NCBI RefSeq assembly: GCF_965201005.1
Contig: NZ_OZ241747.1
Coordinates: 558,001 to 622,000 of the forward strand
Origin: Mucilaginibacter_A sp965201005
GTDB lineage: Bacteria; Bacteroidota; Bacteroidia; Sphingobacteriales; Sphingobacteriaceae
DNA length: 64,000 bases
Direction of reading: 5' to 3'
The notes below the pieces were generated by a model. The model made no database searches and had not been told where the DNA came from. It saw only the letters and a list, made by a program, of their open reading frames with translations. Of this stretch, positions 33,448 through 41,267 are shown one piece after another. The first letter of the stretch is position 1; every line of letters starts with the position of its first letter. The position numbers and the translations under genes were made by a program.

Positions 33448-33482
33448 GTATATATTAAAATTTATAATGGTTGCACAGCTGA

Positions 33483-35123
33483 TTACATCATGCCGCCCAT
33501 ACCGCCGCCGCCCATTGGAGGCATACCACCACCACCTTTTTCATCTTCAGGATCATCGGCCAAAACACATTCTGTTGTTAACAACATTGCAGCGATAGAA
33601 GCAGCATTTTCCAAAGCCACACGGCCTACTTTAGTTGGATCGATCACACCGGCACCGATCAAATTTTCGTATTTATCGGTACGTGCATTGTAACCAAAAT
33701 CAGCAGTGCCTTCTTTTACTTTTTGCACCACGATAGAACCTTCAATACCTGCATTTTCGCAGATTTGACGTAATGGCTCTTCAATAGCACGACGAATGAT
33801 CTGGATACCTGTGTTTTCATCTTCGTTAACGCCTTTAACCTCGGTCAAAGATTCTACCGCACGGATGAAAGCTACACCGCCACCGGCAACAATACCTTCT
33901 TCAACCGCAGCACGTGTTGCATGTAAAGCATCATCAACACGGTCTTTTTTCTCTTTCATTTCCACTTCTGTGGCAGCACCAACATACAATACAGCAACAC
34001 CGCCGGACAGTTTGGCTAAACGCTCCTGTAGTTTTTCTTTATCGTAATCAGAAGTAGTAGTTTCAATCTGAGATTTGATCTGGTTAACACGGGCTTTAAT
34101 CTCTTCGGTTTGGCCGGCACCGTTGATTACGGTTGTGTTGTCTTTATCAACAACAATTTTCTCGGCAGTACCTAAATAAGAAAGATCAGCATTTTCCAAT
34201 TTGTAACCTCTTTCTTCAGAAATTACTGTTCCGCCAGTCAAAATTGCAATATCTTCTAACATCGCTTTACGACGATCGCCAAAACCGGGAGCTTTAACAG
34301 CAACCACTTTCAGCGAACCACGGATTTTATTTACAACCAAAGTAGCCAAAGCTTCCCCGTCCAAATCTTCCGCAATAATTAACAATGGTTTACCGGTTTG
34401 TACTTGTTTTTCCAAAACCGGCAACAATTCCTTCATAGAAGAAATCTTTTTGTCGTAAATTAAAATGTAAGGGTTTTCTAATTCCGCTTCCATTTTATCG
34501 GCATTAGTTACAAAGTATGGAGATAAATAACCTCTGTCAAACTGCATACCTTCAACCGTTCTTACTTCAGTTTCGGTGCCTTTTGCTTCTTCAACTGTGA
34601 TAACGCCATCTTTTCCAACTTTTTCCATTGCTTCTGCAATTAGCGAACCGATGATTTCGTCGTTGTTTGCAGAGATAGAAGCAACTTGTTTGATTTTGTT
34701 ATTGTCTTCGCCAACTGTTTGAGATTGCTCTTTCAGGTTAGCCACAACAGCCGCAACCGCTTTGTCAATACCACGTTTCAAATCCATCGGGTTTGCACCG
34801 GCGGCAACGTTTTTAATACCAGCGGTTACAATTGCCTGCGCCAAAACGGTAGCCGTAGTTGTTCCGTCACCTGCAATATCAGCAGTTTTGGAGGCCACTT
34901 CTTTCACCATTTGCGCACCCATGTTTTCCAAAGAATCTTTTAATTCGATTTCTTTGGCAACAGTAACACCATCTTTAGTGATAATCGGGGAACCAAATTT
35001 TTTGTCGATAATTACGTTCCTGCCTTTTGGGCCTAAAGTAACTTTAACCGCATTGGCCAAAATATCAACACCGCGTTTTAAAGCGTCGCGCGCTTCTACA
35101 TTATATTTAACTTGTTTTGCCAT
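33483..35123 (-). CDS. groEL: Chaperonin GroEL (60 kDa)
   Basis: 546 residues from MAKQVKYNVEARDALKRG to the flexible GGM tail (GGGGMPPMGGGGMGGMM), complete. ATP motif GDGTTTATVLAQAI with the catalytic Asp is visible. Forms the double-ring folding chamber with GroES, whose gene lies 62 bases upstream. No repeat copy lies inside it, unlike many neighbours. Confidence 0.99.
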   Translation of the reverse strand: MAKQVKYNVEARDALKRGVDILANAVKVTLGPKGRNVIIDKKFGSPIITKDGVTVAKEIELKDSLENMGAQMVKEVASKTADIAGDGTTTATVLAQAIVTAGIKNVAAGANPMDLKRGIDKAVAAVVANLKEQSQTVGEDNNKIKQVASISANNDEIIGSLIAEAMEKVGKDGVITVEEAKGTETEVRTVEGMQFDRGYLSPYFVTNADKMEAELENPYILIYDKKISSMKELLPVLEKQVQTGKPLLIIAEDLDGEALATLVVNKIRGSLKVVAVKAPGFGDRRKAMLEDIAILTGGTVISEERGYKLENADLSYLGTAEKIVVDKDNTTVINGAGQTEEIKARVNQIKSQIETTTSDYDKEKLQERLAKLSGGVAVLYVGAATEVEMKEKKDRVDDALHATRAAVEEGIVAGGGVAFIRAVESLTEVKGVNEDENTGIQIIRRAIEEPLRQICENAGIEGSIVVQKVKEGTADFGYNARTDKYENLIGAGVIDPTKVGRVALENAASIAAMLLTTECVLADDPEDEKGGGGMPPMGGGGMGGMM

Positions 35124-35185
35124 TGTATTGGTTTTTAAGAATGAATAGAATAGTTTAGGCTGAAAATATCAAACCCGGATATGAT

Positions 35186-35461
35186 TTACAGAACTGCGTA
35201 AACGTCTGATTCACGCATGATTAAGTACTCTTTGCCTTCATAAGTAATTTCAGTACCGGCATATTTGCCATATAAAACCTGATCGCCAACTTTAACGGTC
35301 AGCGGCTCGTCAACTTTGCCTTCGCCAACGGCAACGATTGTTCCGCGTTGTGGTTTTTCTTTTGCAGTGTCAGGGATAAAAAGTCCGGATGCCGTTTTTT
35401 CTTCAGCAGCGGCAGCTTCTACTACTACTCTGTCTCCAATCGGTTTGATGTTTAATGACAT
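35186..35461 (-). CDS. groES: Co-chaperonin GroES
   Basis: 91 residues: NIKPIGDRVVVEAAAAEEKT, mobile loop ASGLFIPDTAKEKPQ, ending YAVL. It caps GroEL. First gene of the groES-groEL operon. The 180 bases upstream contain no CIRCE element (TTAGCACTC dyad). Confidence 0.98.
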   Translation of the reverse strand: MSLNIKPIGDRVVVEAAAAEEKTASGLFIPDTAKEKPQRGTIVAVGEGKVDEPLTVKVGDQVLYGKYAGTEITYEGKEYLIMRESDVYAVL

Positions 35462-35643
35462 TTTTGTATTTAGTTTTTGAATGAAAAATAAAATTACTAC
35501 TGCTTATCGTCAAACAGCAACTGTGCCAAAGCCCTGTTTCTGTACATATTGACTTATTGGCTTGCGAAACTTGTCAAAATTACTTTCCCTTAAATATTTT
35601 AATTGATTTTAGTTGATGGAAATGTGCCATCCTGACAGCCCAA

Positions 35644-35680
35644 CAAAAAAGGCTTTCGTATCATCCGAAAGCCTTTTATT
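35644..35680 (-). terminator. Intrinsic terminator after secG
   Basis: AAAAGGCTTTCG and CGAAAGCCTTTT pair around TATCATC. It separates secG from groES. Confidence 0.88.
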
Positions 35681-35681
35681 A

Positions 35682-35703
35682 ATGCTGTTTTTACCACCTA
35701 TTT
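35682..35703 (+). repeat. Solitary palindromic-repeat copy (GTT arm)
   Basis: ATGCTGTTTTTA at 35682-35693, then CCACC and TATTTTTT, running into the secG stop codon. Confidence 0.75.
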
Positions 35704-36042
35704 TTTAGGCAGCGGCTGTTGTACCGGAGGCAAATTCAGCGGTGCGCTCACCGGAGCGGTTGGTTTTGAAGCTTTGTCAATCTGTTCCTGGTTTTGCACA
35801 CGGTTTGCAGATGATGGACCGTTTTTAGAAACCACATTTACAGCCAGCGAAAGCACCATCAGCGCAATAGCCAAAAACCAGGTCCCTTTTTCCAGAAAAT
35901 CACCGGTTTTTTGTACGCCCATCATTTGAGACGAACTCGAAAAATTAGAATTCAGGCCGCCGCCTTTCGGGTTCTGGATCAGCACGATCAAACCAAGCAG
36001 CACGCAGATAATCACAATCAAAACAACAAGCACTAAATACAT
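35698..36042 (-). CDS. secG: Preprotein translocase subunit SecG
   Basis: 114 residues, two membrane helices with the SecG signature VLIQNPKGGGLNSNFSSS between them and a Pro/Gln-rich cytosolic tail. It is an accessory part of the SecYEG export channel. Six bases from the next upstream gene, so cotranscribed. Confidence 0.94.
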   Translation of the reverse strand: MYLVLVVLIVIICVLLGLIVLIQNPKGGGLNSNFSSSSQMMGVQKTGDFLEKGTWFLAIALMVLSLAVNVVSKNGPSSANRVQNQEQIDKASKPTAPVSAPLNLPPVQQPLPKK

Positions 36043-36048
36043 TTTATA

Positions 36049-37824
36049 TCAGTTTATTTTTTTCTCTATTTCTGTTAGTTGGGCTGCAAAGTAAACGCTT
36101 TTTTCCGGAAATTTCAACAGCAGCTTTTTATAAGTATCTAAGGCTTTGTGGTAAAGCATTTGGTCCAAGTAAACTTTTGCCAGCGTTTCCGTCACCAAAA
36201 TATCTGCATCTTCCGAACTCTTTTTAGCCTTGTTTTCTGTGTCCAACTTATCCATACTTGGCGGGTGGATGTGCGGTTCTTCAATAATAAAACGTTCAAT
36301 CAGCTGCTTCTCCTTCTTTTTAACTGGCAATTCTTCTATCGGCGGCAACACGTTTTCGGGCACTTTCAGCGGTGCTTTGGTATGAAAAATACTTTCTATA
36401 TATTGCTGGTGCAGCTCCGGGCCAACGCTTAAATCAGTGTTGTTTTGTACATTTTTAGTGTAAGGCTGATAGTTCCCATCATGTTCTTTGCGCGTTCTGT
36501 CCAGCCACCACATAAACGTGTACGGCATTTTATCATCATGATATTTGGAAACCGTATCTGCTTCATTTTCAGTTTGATAATCCGTTTTTATAGGTTCAGC
36601 CAAAGCTTTTTCTAATGGATCATCACCTTTTTCTATCAATTGTTTTTCAGTTTCAGGCGTTTGGTTTTGCCCGAATTTCTGGTTAAAAGAAAAATAATCG
36701 ATCGAAGCAATGTTGCTCAGCATTGCTTTTTCCGCCTCATCGCGGGCATTTAAAGGTGTTTCTTCCGAAGTAATTTCGGGTGTAACTGCAACTTCCGGTG
36801 CTAATGATTCAGGTTCGGATCCGGGAACAATTTGGGGCGATGCTTCTTTTACCACCTCAAATTTGATGTCCTCAATCGCCATGATTTCCTCAAAAACCTC
36901 TTCGTCAATTTCCTGGCCGGCGGGTTTTTGATTAAAGTTTTCTTCGAATGCTAAAATCGTTGGTTCAGGGAAAACAAGTTTTTCATCGTCCTCATTTACA
37001 AATGTTTGGCTTATGTCTTCTGCCCGGAAATCATTTTCGGCAGCCATTGCTTCCTCCAAATTTTCACCTGTAAAAGAAGCATCAACGTTTTCTGCGGAAG
37101 GGATATCTTCTGTAAAAACCGCTTCCTCGTCCTCAATTTCCGCAGGTTTTGGTTCGATAAAAGCCGCGTCGGTAGTTTCCTGCGGATCAGTTTCTTCCGA
37201 TTTTTCCTGACTATCGGTTCCGGTCAAATTTCCCTCAATAAAAACAGCATCGTTTTCTGCGGAAGGAGCAGCCCCGGCCACATCTGAATCCGCAGTAACC
37301 ACTTCCAGTTCCAAATCAATAAACGCGGCATTGTTGATTTCGTCAGCAGGTATTTCATCCGAAAAGTCCGCTTCCGTTTCAGGTTTTGGGTTGATAAAAA
37401 CAGTATTGGTTTCTTCTTTCGCAGCAACTTCCACCGGATAATTTGCTGCAAAAGCTGCCGGTGCGTCCACCAAATTTTCCTCTGTAAAAACAGTATCAGT
37501 TGTTGTTTTATGATCGGTTTTACTTCCATCAAAACCAACAAAACGATCTGGTTTTGGCGCAACCAGCAATTCCGGCCGGTGGATCAGCCGGAACAAAACT
37601 TCCCGGTTTGCCGCATAAACTGCCGCCGAACGAAGTGCTTTTTCTGCAATTTCGGCATCTGGCTTTTGCACTGCTTTGGCCAGCAACATCCGGAAAATAC
37701 CGCAGGCCGGATAATTTTGCACCAACGCTTCCAACTGCTGCCGGTGCATTGCGTTTGCCGCCGCCGGATTGGCCAATAGTTGCTGCAAAAATTCGGGGTT
37801 TAACCCGTTTTGTATCTGATCCAC
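36049..37824 (-). CDS. Acidic TPR-containing protein with multiple repeat-derived insertions
   Basis: 591 residues. N-terminal ~90 residues are helical (MDQIQNGLNPEFLQQLLANP, then KALRSAAVYAANREVLFRLI); the C-terminal ~60 form a TPR-like unit (VYLDQMLYHKALDTYKKLL). The middle ~90-330 is very acidic and carries a recurring block DTVFTEEN, NTVFINPK, NAAFIDLE, DAVFIEGN, DAAFIEPK, EAVFTEDI, DASFTGEN. On the DNA these blocks are copies of the interspersed palindromic repeat, all in one orientation and frame, at 37485, 37395, ~37325, 37239, ~37155, ~37103 and 37071; a reversed copy at 36840 encodes VVKEAS. Function unknown; the gene lies between secG and lptE. Confidence 0.85.
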   Translation of the reverse strand: MDQIQNGLNPEFLQQLLANPAAANAMHRQQLEALVQNYPACGIFRMLLAKAVQKPDAEIAEKALRSAAVYAANREVLFRLIHRPELLVAPKPDRFVGFDGSKTDHKTTTDTVFTEENLVDAPAAFAANYPVEVAAKEETNTVFINPKPETEADFSDEIPADEINNAAFIDLELEVVTADSDVAGAAPSAENDAVFIEGNLTGTDSQEKSEETDPQETTDAAFIEPKPAEIEDEEAVFTEDIPSAENVDASFTGENLEEAMAAENDFRAEDISQTFVNEDDEKLVFPEPTILAFEENFNQKPAGQEIDEEVFEEIMAIEDIKFEVVKEASPQIVPGSEPESLAPEVAVTPEITSEETPLNARDEAEKAMLSNIASIDYFSFNQKFGQNQTPETEKQLIEKGDDPLEKALAEPIKTDYQTENEADTVSKYHDDKMPYTFMWWLDRTRKEHDGNYQPYTKNVQNNTDLSVGPELHQQYIESIFHTKAPLKVPENVLPPIEELPVKKKEKQLIERFIIEEPHIHPPSMDKLDTENKAKKSSEDADILVTETLAKVYLDQMLYHKALDTYKKLLLKFPEKSVYFAAQLTEIEKKIN

Positions 37825-37844
37825 GGTTTGAAACTACGATTTGC

Positions 37845-38372
37845 TTACCAATTGGCAAAAGCCTTGTTAAAAATATCTTCAGTCAGTTGCGTATTGATGG
37901 CTGCAATCAGCCCTTGTTCGCGCGTGCCAATATCGCCCTGATAATCCTGATAACGCGAAAACGATTGCTCAAAATTTTGTTTTGGGTCTAAATTATTGGT
38001 GTATTTCACGTTCACCGTAATGGTTAAACGGTTGGTGTTGGATATTGGTGCGATGCTGCTGTTGGCCGCCGGCAAAACCGTTGGCGCAATGGTGTAGCCC
38101 GTAATGCGGCCTTCCAAAGTGCAATCTGCATCGCCCCGAACCGTGCTTAAACGGGTTTGCGTGCGGATACGGTCCTGCAAAGCGGTGGTAAAAGTCTGGC
38201 TTAAATTGTTGATCACCAGCGGTGCCACGTTTTCAAAAATCGGAATGTTGATGGTTTTTAACGCGCCAACCGAACCGCCGTTTAATTTGTAGGAGCAAGC
38301 CTGAAAGCAAAAAAATATCGGCAGTAAAAAAAACAAGCCCGATTTTTTGCCGATAAAAGAAGTATTGGCCAT
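37845..38372 (-). CDS. lptE: LptE family LPS-assembly lipoprotein
   Basis: 175 residues. Signal with lipobox CFQACS, then SYKLNGGSVGALKTINIPIFEN and the LQDRIRTQTRL helix, as in Bacteroidota LptE. It would plug LptD at the outer membrane. A repeat half-site (38354-38365) encodes residues NTSFIG right after the initiator MA, so the N-terminus of the signal peptide is repeat-derived. Confidence 0.88.
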   Translation of the reverse strand: MANTSFIGKKSGLFFLLPIFFCFQACSYKLNGGSVGALKTINIPIFENVAPLVINNLSQTFTTALQDRIRTQTRLSTVRGDADCTLEGRITGYTIAPTVLPAANSSIAPISNTNRLTITVNVKYTNNLDPKQNFEQSFSRYQDYQGDIGTREQGLIAAINTQLTEDIFNKAFANW

Positions 38373-38382
38373 TAATGTATGT

Positions 38383-39639
38383 TTATAAATTCAGTTCTTT
38401 AATTTTTCGGTACAAAGTGCGCTCGGAAATGCCCAGTTCCTGAGCGGCAAATTTGCGTTTGCCTTTGTGTTTTTTCAACGCTTTTTTTATCAGGTCTGAT
38501 TCTTTTTCCAGCAATGAAAGTGATTCTTCCACTTCTTCAGCTTCGTGTGCAATGCTAAAATCTTTGTTGTTTTGCGTTGGTTGCTGGATAGTTAATTTGG
38601 GTTCCTGCGGATGATTGTTCTGGTGATGAAACTGATGGTCGCCTTCAATCTCAATATCGCGGTAAAGCTGGTTCAAAACCTGCGGATTGCCGGTATAATT
38701 TGCCGTAACGCCGCCATTTTCAATAATATCGACCACTAATTTTTTAAGGTCCGTCACGTCGCGCTTCATGTCAAAAAGCACTTTGTACAAAATATCACGT
38801 TCCGAAAAATCGTCTTTTTTCTGTTGATTGATGCGCATCGGCAAATTGCTGCCGCTGTTTTCCTGCGGGATGTATTGCAGCAAACTTTGCGCAGAAATGG
38901 TATGATCGCGCTCTAAAACGGCTAATTGCTCGGCAATATTTTTCAGCTGACGAACATTTCCCGGCCAGCTGTAATTCACCAGCATTTGCTGCGCTTCTTC
39001 ATTCATTTGTATGGGCGGAGAACGATATTTCGCCGTAAAATCTGCCGTAAATTTTCTAAAAAGCAGATAAATATCTTCTTTCCGGTCGCGCAACGGCGGG
39101 ATGCGCAACGGAACGGTATTCAGCCGATAATACAAATCTTCCCGGAAACGGCCTGATTTTACCGCATCATAAACATCCACGTTGGTGGCCGCAATTACAC
39201 GTACATTGGTTTTTTCTACTTTGGATGAACCAACTTTAATATATTGCCCGGATTCCAAAACCCGCAGCAAACGCGCCTGAGTCCCCAAAGGCATTTCGGC
39301 AATTTCATCCAGAAAAATCGTTCCGCCGTTTACCGTTTCAAAATAACCTTTACGCTCGCCAATGGCACCCGTATAAGCACCTTTTTCATGTCCAAAAAGT
39401 TCCGAATCAATGGTTCCTTCGGGGATGGCACCGCAATTTACCGCGATAAACGGACCATGTTTCCTGGGGCTCATCTGGTGGATGATGTGCGAAAAAACCT
39501 CTTTACCGCTGCCGCTTTCGCCTGTAATCAGCACCGAAATATCTGTTGGTGCCACCTGGTTGGCAATATCTATCGCCCGGTTAAGCAAAGGCGAATTACC
39601 AATAATCCCGAAGCGCTGTTTAATTTCCTGAATCTCCAT
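38383..39639 (-). CDS. Sigma-54-interacting transcriptional regulator (no receiver domain)
   Basis: 418 residues. The AAA+ domain starts near residue 10, with Walker A GESGSGKEVF, the sigma-54 loop GAYTGA, and Walker B GGTIFLDEI; a Fis-like helix-turn-helix ends the protein (KFAAQELGISERTLYRKIK). There is no N-terminal sensory domain, so activity is probably set by amount or partner. It lies 10 bases upstream of lptE and 7 after miaB. The start ATG (39637-39639) overlaps a repeat copy at 39638-39649. Confidence 0.93.
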   Translation of the reverse strand: MEIQEIKQRFGIIGNSPLLNRAIDIANQVAPTDISVLITGESGSGKEVFSHIIHQMSPRKHGPFIAVNCGAIPEGTIDSELFGHEKGAYTGAIGERKGYFETVNGGTIFLDEIAEMPLGTQARLLRVLESGQYIKVGSSKVEKTNVRVIAATNVDVYDAVKSGRFREDLYYRLNTVPLRIPPLRDRKEDIYLLFRKFTADFTAKYRSPPIQMNEEAQQMLVNYSWPGNVRQLKNIAEQLAVLERDHTISAQSLLQYIPQENSGSNLPMRINQQKKDDFSERDILYKVLFDMKRDVTDLKKLVVDIIENGGVTANYTGNPQVLNQLYRDIEIEGDHQFHHQNNHPQEPKLTIQQPTQNNKDFSIAHEAEEVEESLSLLEKESDLIKKALKKHKGKRKFAAQELGISERTLYRKIKELNL

Positions 39640-39649
39640 ACTGTTTTTA
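39638..39649 (+). repeat. Palindromic-repeat half-site overlapping a start codon
   Basis: ATACTGTTTTTA on the plus strand; on the minus strand it reads TAAAAACAGTAT, whose final AT plus the next G is the start codon of the sigma-54 regulator. Confidence 0.8.
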
Positions 39650-41065
39650 GCCTACAATTTTACCAATTAAGGTTGCGGTTGTACATTTTTCGATCAAAAC
39701 ATTGGCATAATCGCCCGGCTGGTAGCGTTTATCTGCCGGAAAAACCACCGTTGCATTCAAATCATTCCGTCCGCTATAATCTAAAGCTGATTTTTTAGAA
39801 CGTTTCTCGATCAAAACCTGCTGCACCTGGCCGATTTGTTCTAACAATCTGAAATGCGAATGCTGTTGTTGTTTAGCCACAATTTCGCGCAACCGGCGGC
39901 TTTTGGTTTCCTCCGGAATATCGTCCGCATAACGCTTTGCCGCCAGCGTTCCCGGCCGTTCCGAATACATAAACATGTAGGCGAAATCGTACTGCACATA
40001 ATCCATCATGCTCAGCGTTTCCTGGTGTTCTTCTTCCGTTTCCGAACAAAAACCGGTAATCACATCGGTAGAAATGGCACAACCGGGAAGAATGCGACGA
40101 ATGGCATCAATCCGGTTCATGTACCAGGCACGGTCGTAAGTACGGTTCATCAGTTCCAAAATCCGGCTGTTGCCCGATTGTACCGGCAAATGGATGTATT
40201 TGCAGATGTTGTCGTACTTTTTCATCGTGTAAAGCACTTCATCCGTAATATCTTTTGGGTGAGATGTTGAAAAACGTACGCGCAACTTTGGGTTGATTAA
40301 CGCCACAAATTCCAGCAACCCGGCGAAATTTAGGATGATGCCGTCTTCATTCGTCCATTTGTACGAATCCACATTTTGCCCAAGCAGCGTAACTTCTTTA
40401 TAACCGGCATTAAATAAATCCGCACATTCTTTGACGATAGAAAAAGCATCACGGCTACGTTCGCGGCCGCGTGTAAACGGAACCACGCAAAATGAACACA
40501 TGTTGTCGCAGCCGCGCATAATCGACACAAAAGCGTTGATGCCGTTGCTGTTTAAACGCACCGGACTAATATCAGCGTAAGTTTCTTCGCGGGAAAGCAG
40601 CACGTTTACCGCTTTTTGTCCGCTGTCCACCTGTTCAATCAAATTTGGCAGGTCGCGGTAAGCATCCGGGCCAACCACTACGTCAACCAATTTTTCTTCT
40701 TCCAAAAACTTGGCTTTTAAACGTTCGGCCATGCAGCCCAAAACGCCAACCACCATTCCCGGGTTCCGCTGTTTGGAAACTTTAAATTCTTTCAAACGAT
40801 TACGTACACGTTGTTCCGCATTTTCGCGGATTGAGCAAGTGTTGATAAAAACCACGTCCGCTTCCTTAAAATCCGAAGTGGTTTCAAAACCCTGATCCGC
40901 CAGAATGGAAGCAACAATCTCACTGTCCGAAAAATTCATCGCGCAGCCATAACTTTCAATATACAGTTTGCGGCCATTGTTTTTCAATATCGTTTTATCC
41001 AGCACCAACGCTTCGCCTTGCCGGCTTTCATCGTGTTTGCTGGTTGGAAAATCCAAATTCATCAT
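39647..41065 (-). CDS. miaB: tRNA-2-methylthio-N6-dimethylallyladenosine synthase MiaB
   Basis: 472 residues. UPF0004 domain with its three cluster cysteines (ESYGCAMN, FINTCSIRENAEQR, VLGCMAER), the radical-SAM motif RGCDNMCSFCVVP and a C-terminal TRAM domain. Methylthiolates A37 of tRNAs reading codons starting with U. First gene of the run miaB, sigma-54 regulator, lptE, TPR gene, secG. The stop (39647-39649) lies inside the repeat half-site. Confidence 0.97.
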   Translation of the reverse strand: MMNLDFPTSKHDESRQGEALVLDKTILKNNGRKLYIESYGCAMNFSDSEIVASILADQGFETTSDFKEADVVFINTCSIRENAEQRVRNRLKEFKVSKQRNPGMVVGVLGCMAERLKAKFLEEEKLVDVVVGPDAYRDLPNLIEQVDSGQKAVNVLLSREETYADISPVRLNSNGINAFVSIMRGCDNMCSFCVVPFTRGRERSRDAFSIVKECADLFNAGYKEVTLLGQNVDSYKWTNEDGIILNFAGLLEFVALINPKLRVRFSTSHPKDITDEVLYTMKKYDNICKYIHLPVQSGNSRILELMNRTYDRAWYMNRIDAIRRILPGCAISTDVITGFCSETEEEHQETLSMMDYVQYDFAYMFMYSERPGTLAAKRYADDIPEETKSRRLREIVAKQQQHSHFRLLEQIGQVQQVLIEKRSKKSALDYSGRNDLNATVVFPADKRYQPGDYANVLIEKCTTATLIGKIVG

Positions 41066-41079
41066 AAAAAATTGAACTG

Positions 41080-41087
41080 CAAAAGTA
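41080..41087 (-). promoter_or_regulatory. Bacteroidota -7 box TACTTTTG upstream of miaB
   Basis: Minus strand reads TTACTTTTGCAGTTC, then the ATG 20 bases later. Good match to TAnnTTTG; a -33 TTTG is not clear. Confidence 0.6.
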
Positions 41088-41162
41088 AGAAAATGTTATT
41101 TAATTGCGTGACAGATTGGCAGTATTAAACACAAATCGGCTTAAATAATGATTTTATACCGA

Positions 41163-41174
41163 TAAAAGAAGCAT
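41163..41174 (-). repeat. Solitary palindromic-repeat half-site
   Basis: TAAAAGAAGCAT preceded by TTTTATACCGA in the spacer before the AsmA-like gene. Confidence 0.75.
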
Positions 41175-41267
41175 TGCCTGTTTCCAAACGTATCATTTTA
41201 AATACTATTCTATATCTTGTACAAATTTGCTGCTGCCCAACGTATAAAAGCAGGAAGGATTTGGGAA

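Larger units (their letters stand above)
32774..33482. other. 709-base gap between sdaA and groEL
   Basis: It holds a 91-base paired palindromic element (33001-33091), a solitary half-site (33379-33390), the groEL terminator and AT-rich sequence. A 33-codon frame at 32799-32900 (MLVYTENIVEQTTIVVV onward) begins at the end of a TTTGATG box and might be a small gene or the remnant of one. A minus-strand promoter-like box and 34-codon frame are listed separately. Nothing else is recognisable. Confidence 0.5.

Noticed and set aside
35462..35640. Sigma-54 (-24/-12) promoter before groES: minus strand reads TTTGGCACAGTTGCTG
   Set aside because: GGCAC and TTGC are present, but the GG and GC elements are nine bases apart instead of twelve, so the spacing rules out a standard sigma-54 promoter. 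No CIRCE dyad is present either.
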